Shown here: positions 6,819-15,308 of the stretch, one piece after another
How the letters are laid out: each line of letters opens with the position of its first letter
Position numbering within the stretch: position 1 is the first letter of the stretch
Source: JBPRGH01 sp051418055
GTDB lineage: Bacteria; Bacteroidota; Bacteroidia; Cytophagales; Cyclobacteriaceae
Direction of reading: 5' to 3'
Assembly (NCBI GenBank): GCA_051418055.1
Contig: JBPRGH010000021.1
Coordinates: forward strand, 1 to 25,765
DNA length: 25,765 bases
Made by a program: the position numbers and the translations under genes
Notes under the pieces: model-generated
What the model was told of the DNA's origin: nothing
What the model saw: the letters and a program-made list of their open reading frames with translations, nothing else
The model's database searches: none

Positions 6819-8645
6819 ATGAAAACAGCCACTGAACAAGCACAACAAATACCCGCAGAGCCGATAAAGGCGATAAAGGGAGGAGAATTTTTGGTACGCG
6901 AGACATCCGCGGAGGAAGTATTTATTCCTGAGGAATGGACTGAAGAGCAGCGAATGATCGCGCAAACATGTAAAGATTTCCTGGAGACAGAAATTTACCC
7001 GAGGCTGGATGAGATTGATTCAATGAAGCGTCCTGAGCTTATGCCTCAGCTGCTCGATAAAGCTGGTGAGCTTGGCCTATTAGGTACTTCTGTGCCTGAA
7101 GAGTATGGTGGATTTGGAATGGATTTTAACACCAGTATGCTTGTGGCGGAGATTTTAGGAGCCGGACATTCATTTGCCGTAGCTATCTCAGCTCATACAG
7201 GGATAGGGACCTTACCTATTCTTTATTATGGAGATGACCAGCAAAAGAAAAAGTACCTGCCAAAGCTTGCCACTGGGGAATGGAAAGCAGCTTATTGTTT
7301 AACTGAGCCTGATTCCGGATCTGATGCTAATTCAGGGAAAACCAAGGCAGTGCTGACGGATGATAAAAAGCATTATATTATCAATGGACAGAAAATGTGG
7401 ATCACCAACGGTGGATTTGCTGATGTATTTATTGTCTTTGCCAAAATTGATGATGATAAAAACCTTAGTGCTTTTATTGTGGAGAAAGAATTTGGTGGCA
7501 TTACAATGAATGAAGAAGAGAAGAAGATGGGTATAAAAGGCTCTTCAACACGTCAGATCTTCTTCAATGACTGTAAAGTTCCGGCAGAAAACCTGCTCTC
7601 CGAGAGAGAGAATGGATTTAAAATAGCCGTTAATATTTTGAATATTGGCCGCATAAAACTTGCTTCAGCAGCTTTTGGTGCCAGCAAGCAGATTATTTCA
7701 AGAGCTGTAAATTATTCAAATGAAAGAAAGCAATTTGGTCAGTCAATATCAAATTTTGGAGCTATAAAAGCCAAACTGGCGGATATGGCAGCTTTTACCT
7801 ATGCCAGCGAATCGGCAGGATACAGAGCAGGTCAAAATATTGATGATGCCTACGAATCACTGACAAAAGACGGTATGGACCCTGCCGAGGCGCGGCTAAG
7901 ATCAGTAGAAGAATTTGCCATTGAGTGTGCCATCCTTAAAGTACACGGCTCTGAAGTGCTGGATTTTGTTGTGGATGAAGGTGTACAGATCTATGGCGGT
8001 ATGGGCTATTCTGCGGAAGGTCCAATGGACAGAGCTTATCGCGATGCACGTATCAACAGGATCTTTGAAGGTACAAATGAGATCAACAGAATGCTTACAA
8101 TTGATATGCTGCTGAAACGTGCAATGAAAGGTCGCCTCGACCTAATGACACCCGCCATGGAAGTGCAGAAAGAGCTTATGGCCATTCCAGATTTTGGTGC
8201 CGAGGAAGAGACGGAGCTTTTTGCAAAGGAAAAGAAAGCGCTCAGAAATCTGAAGAAAGCAGGGTTAATGGTAGCCGGTGCTGCTGTACAGAAGCTTATG
8301 CAGAATTTAGCTGAGGAGCAGGAGATCCTGATGCATCTTGCAGATATGCTTATAGAAGGTTATGTGGCAGAATCCACCTTGTTAAGGGTTGAAAAGCTGA
8401 TCAAGAAAAATGGTGAAGAAGCGCATAAAATAGAAAAAGATATGGCTATAATGTACCTGCATCGTGCCTTGAGAAAAGGAGCCGAAGAAGGCCGTGAAGC
8501 TATTTATGCCTTTGCTGAAGGTGATGAGCAGCGAATGATGCTGATGGGTTTAAAAAGGTTTACCAAAATAGACCCTATAAACCTTAAAGAAGTACGTAGA
8601 AGAGTGGCAGATCATTTAATTGCTAAAAACGAGTATCCGTTTTAA
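6819..8645 (+). CDS. fadE: Acyl-CoA dehydrogenase (FadE type)
   Basis: A 608-residue FAD-dependent acyl-CoA dehydrogenase, performing the first oxidation of beta-oxidation. The family core spans roughly residues 35-430: the substrate/FAD segment YCLTEPDSGSDANS, the middle-domain WITNGG, RKQFGQSISNFGAIKAK, and the C-terminal YRDARINRIFEGTNEI, whose Glu417 is the expected catalytic base. A further ~170-residue helical extension follows, as in the long FadE/very-long-chain subfamily and in Bacillus FadE (about 594 residues). It is the last gene of the marR-fadN-fadA-fadE operon; electrons would pass to an electron-transfer flavoprotein encoded elsewhere. The leader directly before the ATG consists of the right heptad array of cassette 2. 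Confidence 0.95.
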   Translation: MKTATEQAQQIPAEPIKAIKGGEFLVRETSAEEVFIPEEWTEEQRMIAQTCKDFLETEIYPRLDEIDSMKRPELMPQLLDKAGELGLLGTSVPEEYGGFGMDFNTSMLVAEILGAGHSFAVAISAHTGIGTLPILYYGDDQQKKKYLPKLATGEWKAAYCLTEPDSGSDANSGKTKAVLTDDKKHYIINGQKMWITNGGFADVFIVFAKIDDDKNLSAFIVEKEFGGITMNEEEKKMGIKGSSTRQIFFNDCKVPAENLLSERENGFKIAVNILNIGRIKLASAAFGASKQIISRAVNYSNERKQFGQSISNFGAIKAKLADMAAFTYASESAGYRAGQNIDDAYESLTKDGMDPAEARLRSVEEFAIECAILKVHGSEVLDFVVDEGVQIYGGMGYSAEGPMDRAYRDARINRIFEGTNEINRMLTIDMLLKRAMKGRLDLMTPAMEVQKELMAIPDFGAEEETELFAKEKKALRNLKKAGLMVAGAAVQKLMQNLAEEQEILMHLADMLIEGYVAESTLLRVEKLIKKNGEEAHKIEKDMAIMYLHRALRKGAEEGREAIYAFAEGDEQRMMLMGLKRFTKIDPINLKEVRRRVADHLIAKNEYPF

Positions 8646-8686
8646 TTGAGTGTGCCACGGGGTTGTAGTCTAATTGATCAAGTCAG

Positions 8687-8720
8687 GCCACGGCTTTTGG
8701 ACTGGCCCAATAGCCGTGGC
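8687..8720 (+). other. Perfect 9-bp stem-loop between fadE and tag
   Basis: GCCACGGCT (8687-8695) pairs perfectly with AGCCGTGGC (8712-8720) across a 16-nt loop; a further GCCACGG occurs at 8654-8660. The hairpin sits 42 nt after the fadE stop and ends just before an in-frame ATG at 8721. There is no U-tract, so it is not a standard intrinsic terminator. It may act as a 3' stability structure for the fad mRNA or may influence translation of tag. Confidence 0.6.
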
Positions 8721-8741
8721 ATGACTCATAACCTGGAACAT

Positions 8742-9305
8742 ATGCAAAAATGTGAGTGGTGTTTAGGGAAGTTCCCTGAATATGAACGCTATCATGATGA
8801 GGAGTGGGGTGTGCCGACTTATGATGATAAGAAGCATTTTGAGTTTTTAATACTGGAGGCAGCTCAGGCCGGGTTAAGCTGGTCTACTGTGCTGAAAAAG
8901 CGCCAGGGGTATAGAGATTCATTTGTTGATTTTGATGTAGTAAAAGTTGCCCGGTTTACGGAAGAGGATGTTGAACGGCTCTGTCAAAATCCAGCTATAA
9001 TCCGTAACAGATTAAAAATATCCGCTGCTGTAAATAATGCTCAGCATTTTCTACAGGTTCAGGAAGAGTTCGGCAGCTTCAGCAATTATATCTGGCAGTT
9101 TGTTGATGGTAAACCGAAAATTAACGGATGGAAGAAATTAGAAGAAGTTCCTTCAACAACTCCTGAATCGGATGCTCTTAGCAGGGATTTGAAAAGAAGA
9201 GGGTTTAAATTTGTTGGGAGCACTGTAATATATGCTCATATGCAGGCCTGTGGCCTGGTAAATGACCACACGGTCAATTGCTTCAGGTATAACGAATTGC
9301 GGTAA
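8742..9305 (+). CDS. tag: DNA-3-methyladenine glycosylase I
   Basis: A 187-residue base-excision-repair enzyme that removes 3-methyladenine from alkylated DNA. With the start at 8742 it has exactly the length of E. coli Tag and aligns from its first residues. The zinc site is intact: Cys4 and His18 near the N-terminus, and His176 and Cys180 in NDHTVNC. The family motifs YHDEEWGVP, QAGLSWSTVLKKR, RGFKFVGSTVIY and MQACGLVNDH are all present. Two upstream in-frame starts exist (ATG 8721, TTG 8646). They would add residues not found in the family, and the frame from 8646 would run through the hairpin at 8687-8720. It follows fadE by about 96 nt on the same strand and is probably a separate function. 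Confidence 0.95.
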   Translation: MQKCEWCLGKFPEYERYHDEEWGVPTYDDKKHFEFLILEAAQAGLSWSTVLKKRQGYRDSFVDFDVVKVARFTEEDVERLCQNPAIIRNRLKISAAVNNAQHFLQVQEEFGSFSNYIWQFVDGKPKINGWKKLEEVPSTTPESDALSRDLKRRGFKFVGSTVIYAHMQACGLVNDHTVNCFRYNELR

Positions 9306-9465
9306 TGTTGACAATTCATATTGTATCTGAAGGGTTTTTGTTTTATATTTCCGGTTCCGCTAAATTTATTAGAGTTTTAAAGGATGTGAGGAAGCAGCTT
9401 CTGTAGCCTATACCTTTACATTTTTAATTTATTAATGTTTAATAAACTTAAACAAGTAAGAACTA

Positions 9466-10194
9466 ATGATCCAAATAATACCATCAATAGCTATAGGGGA
9501 CGGCAAGGTAATTCGCCTTGAGCAGGGAGATTTTTCAAAAGAGACGGTTTATGACAATGATCCTGTAGATCTTGCACGTAGCTTTGAAGATCATGGAATA
9601 GAGGTAGTACACCTTGTAGACCTTGATGGTGCTCAGCGTGGGCGTCCGGTGAATTATCATATTCTTGAAGCCATTGCGGGGCATACTAATATGAAGATAG
9701 ATTTTACGGGTGGCATACATACTGATGGTGATATTAGCAAAGCGTACGAGTATGGGGCAAGTTATATAACTGCTGCCAGTGTATCAGTTACACGAAAAGA
9801 TCTTTTTGCCAGCTGGATCATATCTTATGGACGGGAAAAAATAACGCTGGGAGCAGATTGTTTTGAAGAGCGGATCTCTTTCCGGGGATGGCAGAAAATG
9901 TCAGAATTAAATGTTTATGAGCATATAGAATATTTTTATTCCCGGGGCCTTAAATATGTAAAAACTACGGATATAAGCAGGGATGGTACCATGCAGGGGC
10001 CTGCCTTTGAATTATATCAAAATATATTAGATCGTTTCCCGGATATCCAGGTGCTTGCCAGCGGAGGTGTCCGCAATATCGATGACATTCAAAAGCTTAA
10101 TGAAATGGGAGTTTTTGCGGTGATCTTCGGTAAAGCATTCTACGAAGGAAGAATTAAACTAAAAGACCTGGAGAAGTTTTTAATTAAAGCCTGA
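9466..10194 (+). CDS. hisA: HisA-like TIM barrel (ProFAR isomerase family), catalytic Asp replaced
   Basis: A 242-residue half-barrel-repeat protein of the HisA/HisF family, which isomerises ProFAR in histidine synthesis. Family features are VVHLVDLDGAQRG, the phosphate loops TGGIHTDGD (81-89) and ASGGVRNIDDI, LGAD with Asp131 on strand 5, and TDISRDGTMQGP. The N-terminal strand reads IIPSIAIGDGK, where HisA enzymes have PAIDxxDGK: the general-acid/base Asp at position 9 is Ala, while the following Asp12 is kept. The gene stands alone; no other his gene is nearby, and the next gene is convergent. It is either a diverged lineage-specific HisA or a paralogue with another role. The family is certain; the isomerase reaction is not. 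The 160-nt upstream gap (9306-9465) shows no clear signal. Confidence 0.75.
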   Translation: MIQIIPSIAIGDGKVIRLEQGDFSKETVYDNDPVDLARSFEDHGIEVVHLVDLDGAQRGRPVNYHILEAIAGHTNMKIDFTGGIHTDGDISKAYEYGASYITAASVSVTRKDLFASWIISYGREKITLGADCFEERISFRGWQKMSELNVYEHIEYFYSRGLKYVKTTDISRDGTMQGPAFELYQNILDRFPDIQVLASGGVRNIDDIQKLNEMGVFAVIFGKAFYEGRIKLKDLEKFLIKA

Positions 10195-10199
10195 ACCTA

Positions 10200-10526
10200 T
10201 TAATAAGTAGCAAAATCGGAAAACTTTGACTGAAGAATATAGTAGAGAAAGTTAAAAGATTGAACATCTTCTTTTGTTGTCTCTTTTGGTTTTTCCTCTT
10301 TAACTTCCTTCTTTTTAACAGAATCTTCCTCAATAGCCTTCAGATGTTCTTTGATATAAACACCTTTTTGAATAAAAGTATCGTCTGAATTTTTAATAAT
10401 AACAGAAGCCTTTTTAGTTTTTGACTGTTCCTTCTCAGGATCAACAACAGAATTTGTTCCGGCAAAAACATTGACGGAAGAAATTAAAATTGCAAAAACG
10501 GAAGTGATTAATATTTTATTAGCCAT
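10200..10526 (-). CDS. Small exported Lys/Glu-rich protein, unknown function
   Basis: A 108-residue hypothetical protein. Residues 1 to about 22 form a signal peptide (positive start, ILITSVFAILISSVNVFA, cleavage after Ala). The middle is charged and low-complexity (KKKEVKEEKPKETTKED), suggesting a disordered stretch, and the C-terminus is aromatic-rich (SFNFLYYILQSKFSDFATY). No domain is recognised and no cysteines are present. It is convergent with the HisA-like gene, with only five bases between the stop codons, and divergent from csaA with an 85-nt gap that must hold both promoters. The intact export signal and the convincing start support a real gene; the sequence gives no role. Confidence 0.65.
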   Translation of the reverse strand: MANKILITSVFAILISSVNVFAGTNSVVDPEKEQSKTKKASVIIKNSDDTFIQKGVYIKEHLKAIEEDSVKKKEVKEEKPKETTKEDVQSFNFLYYILQSKFSDFATY

Positions 10527-10611
10527 ATTGAGTTGATTGCAAAATAGTTTACGCTTTTTATCAAACTAAGGTTGCGTTAAATCTTCTGAAATATTTACAT
10601 AATATTACTTA

Positions 10612-10962
10612 ATGAAAATGAAAGAAAATAATTTTATTGAAATTAATGACTTTCAAAAGGTACATCTGCAAGTAGGAACGATAGTAAAAGCTGAAAATTA
10701 TCCTGAAGCACGAAAACCGGCATATAAAATTTGGGTAGAATTGAATGATGGCGAAGTAAAGACTTCCAGCGCCCAAATTACCAGCCACTATTCTCCTGAA
10801 GAGTTAGTGAATAAGCAGGTAATTTGTGTTACAAATTTCCAGCCGCGCCAGATTGGGAAGTTTATGAGTGAAGTATTGATTACAGGTTTCTCTGATGAAT
10901 ATGGAGATGTAGTGCTTGCTGTTCCGGATAAGAAAGTACCAAATGGAAAAAGGTTGCATTAA
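10612..10962 (+). CDS. csaA: CsaA-like tRNA-binding-domain protein
   Basis: A 116-residue stand-alone tRNA-binding OB-fold (EMAP/Trbp111/CsaA family). Visible hallmarks are VHLQVGTIVKAENYPEARKP at the start of the barrel, KTSSAQIT, the NFQPRQIGKFMSEVLITGF stretch, and the C-terminal VPNGKRLH. CsaA dimers bind tRNA and have been reported to have export-related chaperone activity in Bacillus; the cellular role in Bacteroidota is not settled. A second in-frame ATG at 10618 would shorten it by two residues. It is the first gene of a compact operon: two bases separate it from the acetyltransferase gene, which overlaps murF/alr. Confidence 0.92.
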   Translation: MKMKENNFIEINDFQKVHLQVGTIVKAENYPEARKPAYKIWVELNDGEVKTSSAQITSHYSPEELVNKQVICVTNFQPRQIGKFMSEVLITGFSDEYGDVVLAVPDKKVPNGKRLH

Positions 10963-10964
10963 AA

Positions 10965-11837
10965 ATGGAAAAAGGTGATTTATACATACGGTCATTAGCC
11001 CCCAAAGATCTTAATGAGATGTATTTTGCCTTTCTTGATTCATTTTCTGATTACCCGATAACATTTAGGCTCAATAAAGAGGAGTTTGTGCGAAAATTTG
11101 TTGAAAAGCTGAAAATAGATTTTTCGCTCTCCCTTGGTGCTTTTGATTACGATGCTTTAGCGGGGTTTATTTTTACCTCTGTTAATTATTATAATAATGT
11201 TCTGACAGCTTACAATGGAGGAACCGGTGTAAGGCCTAATTTCAGGGGCCGGAAAGTAACGTACCAAATGTATGATCACCTGATCCCGAAAATAAAAGAC
11301 AAAGGAGTAAAACAATGTGTTTTAGAGGTGCTTATACAAAATGCACAGGCACTTAACGTATATAGATCAATTGGGTTTCGCGAAAAGCGTACTCTCCTGT
11401 CTTTCATGCTTATTGACGACCTGGTAATTCAAAAGGAAACTGAGAAATTAAACCTGGAGATTTTAAAGGTTTATCAGCCTGATTGGGCTATATATGAACC
11501 CTTTCAGGATTTTAATCCCAGCTTTCTGGATTCGAAAGAGATGATAATTGAAAATCTGGCTAATGAAGAAATAATAGAAGCCAGATATGAAGGGGATACT
11601 GTAGGTTATGCTATTTTTCAACCTGCATTGGGAAGATTAAGCCAGATGGCTGTTCGTAAAGATATGCGTCATAAAAGCATAGGATCAAGCTTAATGAAGC
11701 AGGTCTACGCAAAAAGCTATACCAAGCAATTAACTGTAATAAATGTGAATGAGGAGGATAAGGGAACGGTAAGATTTTTAGAAAGGATCGGCTTTGAAAA
11801 TAGATTAAATCAATTTGAAATGTTTTTAACTGTTTAA
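10965..11837 (+). CDS. Tandem GNAT-domain acetyltransferase
   Basis: A 290-residue protein with two GNAT halves. The N-terminal half has the acetyl-CoA motif in GGTGVRPNFRGRKVTYQMYD (about 85-104), followed by VLEVLIQNAQALNVYRSIGF. The C-terminal half repeats this as SQMAVRKDMRHKSIGSSLMKQ and VNEEDKGTVRFLERIGFENR. The substrate cannot be told from sequence. Double-GNAT proteins often have one degenerate half; here the first half has the better-preserved RGRK loop. The TAA stop and the next ATG overlap by one base (TAATG at 11835-11839), so it is probably coupled to murF/alr translation. No signal peptide; cytoplasmic. Confidence 0.85.
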   Translation: MEKGDLYIRSLAPKDLNEMYFAFLDSFSDYPITFRLNKEEFVRKFVEKLKIDFSLSLGAFDYDALAGFIFTSVNYYNNVLTAYNGGTGVRPNFRGRKVTYQMYDHLIPKIKDKGVKQCVLEVLIQNAQALNVYRSIGFREKRTLLSFMLIDDLVIQKETEKLNLEILKVYQPDWAIYEPFQDFNPSFLDSKEMIIENLANEEIIEARYEGDTVGYAIFQPALGRLSQMAVRKDMRHKSIGSSLMKQVYAKSYTKQLTVINVNEEDKGTVRFLERIGFENRLNQFEMFLTV

Positions 11838-14287
11838 TGATAAAATTTTCACAATTACCGGAAATAATTAATGGAAACCTTCGGCACCTAGCCCATGATC
11901 ATGCTATTAACTATATTTTTACTGATAGTAGAAAAGTTATATCACATGATCAGGCATTATTTTTTGCCCGTCAGGGTCCGCATCATGACGGACATTTTTT
12001 TTTAAGCCAGATGTATGACGCCGGGATCAGGAATTTTGTAATAGAAAAACCCGTCAATACCTCCAGGTATAAAGATGCAAATTTTGTTCAGGTTAGATCC
12101 TCACTTGAAGCATTACAGGAGCTGGTTAAATATCACCGGGAGCAACTTGCTCTTAAGGTAATTGGAATAACCGGGAGTAACGGAAAGACAATAATCAAGG
12201 AATGGCTGCACCAGCTTTTAAGTGGAAAACATAGGGTTATTGCTACTCCCCACAGTTATAATTCTCAACTGGGTGTGCCCCTATCTGTCTGGCAGGCAAA
12301 TGAAAATCATGAACTGGGAATATTTGAGGCTGGAATAAGTCAGCCGGACGAAATGGATCGGCTCGAAAGAATAATTCAGCCCGACATAGGCCTTTTTACA
12401 AATATTGGCCCTGCTCATCAGGAAAGTTTTCCCACAAGGGAGGCAAAGATTGAAGAAAAACTTAAGCTTTTTAAGAATTGCAGGATATTGATTTACTGTA
12501 GTGATCATACTGATATTAAAGAAGCTCTTACAAAAAGTAACCCCTCTTTTGAAACTTTTACCTGGGGAAAAAGCCACGGATCAAATCTGGTTATTGAGGA
12601 GAAGAAAGTAGAAAAAGAGCAGATTTATATTAAGCTCGCTGAAGATGGCGTGAAGCATGACCTTTGTTTACCTGTCAGAGAAGATGCTTCATTTGAAAAT
12701 TTAATGCATTGTATTGCCGTAATGCGCCTTCTAAAGTATGAATGGCAGGAAATTAATAACAGGATAAAAGGAATAAGGCGCATCCCTATGCGGCTGGAGT
12801 TAAAAAGAGGCGTTAACAACTGTTATATTATTGATGATTCCTATAACAATGATCTAGCAGGGCTTGGGATAGCCTTAAATTTTTTATCCCAGCATAAACA
12901 GCGGAATAAAAAGTCGGTAATTATTTCTGATATTTTTCAATCGGGCATGGAGGAAAAGCTTTTATACGAAGAAGTTAATAAGCTGCTTGAACAGAAAAAT
13001 ATTGATCGCATCTACGCCATCGGGCCTGTTATCTCCTCATGGAAAGAACTCTTCACTATTCCGGTAGAGACTTTCCCTGACACCAATATATTCTTAAAAA
13101 ATATTTCTCCCGAGCAATTTAAGGATGAGATGATCCTTGTAAAGGGAGCCCGGATGTATGCCTTCGAACGTATTGTAAACCGATTATTGGAAAAGATCCA
13201 TGGTACACGGCTGGAGATCAATTTAGGTGCCATCACCCATAATCTTAATTTTTATCGCTCACGTCTCAAGAAAGAAACTAAGGTAATGGTAATGGTTAAA
13301 GCCTTTGCCTATGGCTCAGGGATGCATGAAATTGCTAATTTATTGCAGTACCACAATGTAGATTATTTAGGCGTTGCTTATACTGATGAAGGAGTAAATC
13401 TTAGAAAAAATGGTATTGAAATTCCAATCATGATCATGAACCCTTCACCGGAGGGATTTGAACAGCTGATAAAATTCAACCTGGAGCCGGTTATTTATGG
13501 TTTTGATCAGCTGGATAACATAGTAAATTTTTTAGGTGAAAATGAATTAAATATCCACCTGAAAATAGATACCGGAATGCATCGTCTGGGGTTTCAGGAG
13601 AAAGACCTGGACTATTTTATTCAAAGATTTAAGAAGATAAAAAACCTGCATATTAAAAGTATCTTCAGTCATTTAGCAGCAGCGGATGATCTCGAACACC
13701 GGAATTTTACTAAAAACCAGGCAGAGAATTTTGAGCAGGTATCTTCTAAGATTATTTCTGAATTAAACATTAAACCTTTAAGGCATTTGTTGAATTCAGC
13801 CGGTGCAATAAATTATCCGGAGCACCAGTTTGATATGATCAGGCTTGGTATCGGGCTTTATGGCGTTGAGGCTTCCGGTTTGCTTCAGGATAAATTACAA
13901 CCGATTTCCACACTAAAATCGATCGTCAGCCAGGTAAGGGATGTTCCTAAAGGAAGGACAATCGGATATGGCAGGATGGGAAAGGCCGAAGAGGATAAAA
14001 AAATTGCTACCGTAGCTATAGGTTATGCCGATGGCTTTACCCGCTTTTTCAGTAATGGCAAGGGAGAAATGCTCGTCAATGGAGCACGTGCTTCTGTAAT
14101 AGGAAACGTATGCATGGATATGACTATGATAGATGTTACTGGAATGGAAGTCAAGGAAGGTGATGATGTTATAATATTTGGCGAGGAACCTACTATAAAC
14201 GAACTGGCAGCCCGTATAGGGACTATTCCATATGAAATATTAACAAATGTTAGCGAGAGAGTAAAGAGGGTTTATTTATATGATTAG
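11837..14287 (+). CDS. murF/alr: MurF / alanine racemase fusion
   Basis: An 816-residue bifunctional cell-wall enzyme. Residues 1 to about 455 are MurF, which adds D-Ala-D-Ala to the UDP-MurNAc-tripeptide: the ATP loop GITGSNGKT (110-118), IFEAGISQPDEM, NIGPAHQESF, and DDSYNNDLAGL in place of the usual DDTYNANP. From about 456 an alanine racemase follows. Lys488 in MVKAFAYGSG is the PLP lysine, and Tyr711 in TIGYGRMG is the opposing catalytic tyrosine. IGYADGF and VCMDMTMIDVT complete the racemase. The fusion couples D-Ala supply to its use and is a hallmark of Bacteroidota. The gene overlaps the GNAT gene by one base and the downstream lipoprotein gene by eight. Confidence 0.96.
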   Translation: MIKFSQLPEIINGNLRHLAHDHAINYIFTDSRKVISHDQALFFARQGPHHDGHFFLSQMYDAGIRNFVIEKPVNTSRYKDANFVQVRSSLEALQELVKYHREQLALKVIGITGSNGKTIIKEWLHQLLSGKHRVIATPHSYNSQLGVPLSVWQANENHELGIFEAGISQPDEMDRLERIIQPDIGLFTNIGPAHQESFPTREAKIEEKLKLFKNCRILIYCSDHTDIKEALTKSNPSFETFTWGKSHGSNLVIEEKKVEKEQIYIKLAEDGVKHDLCLPVREDASFENLMHCIAVMRLLKYEWQEINNRIKGIRRIPMRLELKRGVNNCYIIDDSYNNDLAGLGIALNFLSQHKQRNKKSVIISDIFQSGMEEKLLYEEVNKLLEQKNIDRIYAIGPVISSWKELFTIPVETFPDTNIFLKNISPEQFKDEMILVKGARMYAFERIVNRLLEKIHGTRLEINLGAITHNLNFYRSRLKKETKVMVMVKAFAYGSGMHEIANLLQYHNVDYLGVAYTDEGVNLRKNGIEIPIMIMNPSPEGFEQLIKFNLEPVIYGFDQLDNIVNFLGENELNIHLKIDTGMHRLGFQEKDLDYFIQRFKKIKNLHIKSIFSHLAAADDLEHRNFTKNQAENFEQVSSKIISELNIKPLRHLLNSAGAINYPEHQFDMIRLGIGLYGVEASGLLQDKLQPISTLKSIVSQVRDVPKGRTIGYGRMGKAEEDKKIATVAIGYADGFTRFFSNGKGEMLVNGARASVIGNVCMDMTMIDVTGMEVKEGDDVIIFGEEPTINELAARIGTIPYEILTNVSERVKRVYLYD

Positions 14288-14831
14288 GTGGAGTAGCTTT
14301 TTAATTATTGCTATAATATTCATTTCCTGCACAATAGACCGTGATAAAAAGGTGGATCGGGAAAAGTTGCTGTTTAAAACCGGTGATGATACAGAACTGT
14401 TTTTTAAAAATGTACGAGCCTCAGATTATGAAAAAGAGGAAAAGAAAGAAACAAGATGGGAGATCTATCGACATGAAGATCTCTATGAGGAGGACGATAG
14501 CTTATCAATTAATGTAGCCATTATCATAAATATATTGAATGATGAAGCATATATTATGGTTGAGCCAGGGCATAAGGTTAAAGAGATGGAAGAGGTTATA
14601 GTCTATGCTACTGATCCTGCGGCAAACAGTTTAGATACAATTTCTTTTGATCATCCAAATAAAGAAGGTATGCTGGAGTTTGCCAGCCAGCTCTATGAAG
14701 CCATACGAGACAAGAAAAAGCTAATGCTCTTGTACCAGCAGGATACTGTTCCCGTTCTGGAAGATCAGGAGCGACGTGAAGCTTTCAGAAGAACAATGGC
14801 TGATTATTATAGGTTAGTGCGTGCATTTTAG
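14280..14831 (+). CDS. Putative lipoprotein, unknown function
   Basis: A 183-residue protein starting with a lipoprotein signal, WSSFLIIAIIFISC, with Cys17 the likely lipidated residue. The rest is acidic and charged, with predicted mixed strands (LSINVAIIINILNDEAYIMVEP) and a C-terminal helix (DQERREAFRRTMADYYRLVRAF). I recognise no domain. Its start lies inside the end of murF/alr (8-nt overlap), so it is the last gene of that operon. An envelope role near peptidoglycan synthesis is only a guess. Its TAG stop overlaps the stop codon of the convergent yjbQ-like gene. Confidence 0.8.
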   Translation: MIRWSSFLIIAIIFISCTIDRDKKVDREKLLFKTGDDTELFFKNVRASDYEKEEKKETRWEIYRHEDLYEEDDSLSINVAIIINILNDEAYIMVEPGHKVKEMEEVIVYATDPAANSLDTISFDHPNKEGMLEFASQLYEAIRDKKKLMLLYQQDTVPVLEDQERREAFRRTMADYYRLVRAF

Positions 14832-15250
14832 TCACCTGTAATAGTTAAAACCAGTGATCTTTCACCGCCGCTATTCCTATGCTCACAAAGGTATATGCCC
14901 TGCCATGTCCCTAAGTTGAGTTTGCCTTTGGTAATTGGTATAGTCAGCGAAGGACCTAAGAGGGCGGATTTAATATGGGCGGGCATATCATCGGGACCCT
15001 CCATAGTATGCTCAAAATATTCGGCACCGTCAGGGACAGTGCGTGAAAAAAATTTTTCAAAATCCCTTCTGACAGACGGATCTGCATTCTCATTTATAGT
15101 TAGTGAAGCAGATGTATGTGTGATAAAAATATGAAGCAAACCCGCTGAAAATAAGCCTATTTCGCTTAAATCATCGATTATTCTATTGGTAATAAGATGG
15201 AACCCCCTGTTATAAGCAGGGAGTGTGATTTCCTTTTGAATTGTTCTCAT
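14828..15250 (-). CDS. yjbQ: YjbQ / UPF0047 family protein
   Basis: A 140-residue single-domain protein of the YjbQ (UPF0047) family. Conserved landmarks are HIFITHTSASLTINENADP (His40, His45, Asn53-Glu54), HTMEGPDDMPAHIKS (His81, Asp87-Asp88, His92), and LGTWQGIYLCEHR (Trp116-Gln117-Gly118, Glu123-His124). The histidine and acidic cluster is typical of a metal-binding pocket. Members have been reported to show weak thiamine-phosphate synthase activity; the true function is unsettled. It is convergent with the lipoprotein gene (4-nt overlap) and divergent from the DUF4864-like gene, with 58 nt between the two starts. Confidence 0.93.
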   Translation of the reverse strand: MRTIQKEITLPAYNRGFHLITNRIIDDLSEIGLFSAGLLHIFITHTSASLTINENADPSVRRDFEKFFSRTVPDGAEYFEHTMEGPDDMPAHIKSALLGPSLTIPITKGKLNLGTWQGIYLCEHRNSGGERSLVLTITGD

Positions 15251-15308
15251 ACTTCTTTTTAGCTCTAAAACATTTCTAAAAGATATTGTTATTTAATAAA
15301 GAGAACAA

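Noticed and set aside
8687..8720. Intrinsic terminator after fadE
   Set aside because: The stem is perfect, but there is no U-tract on either strand, so it is listed only as a stem-loop.
8646..8741. N-terminal extension of Tag from TTG 8646 or ATG 8721
   Set aside because: Start at 8742 gives the exact family length with the zinc Cys at residue 4; the extension includes a stem-loop sequence and has no homology.
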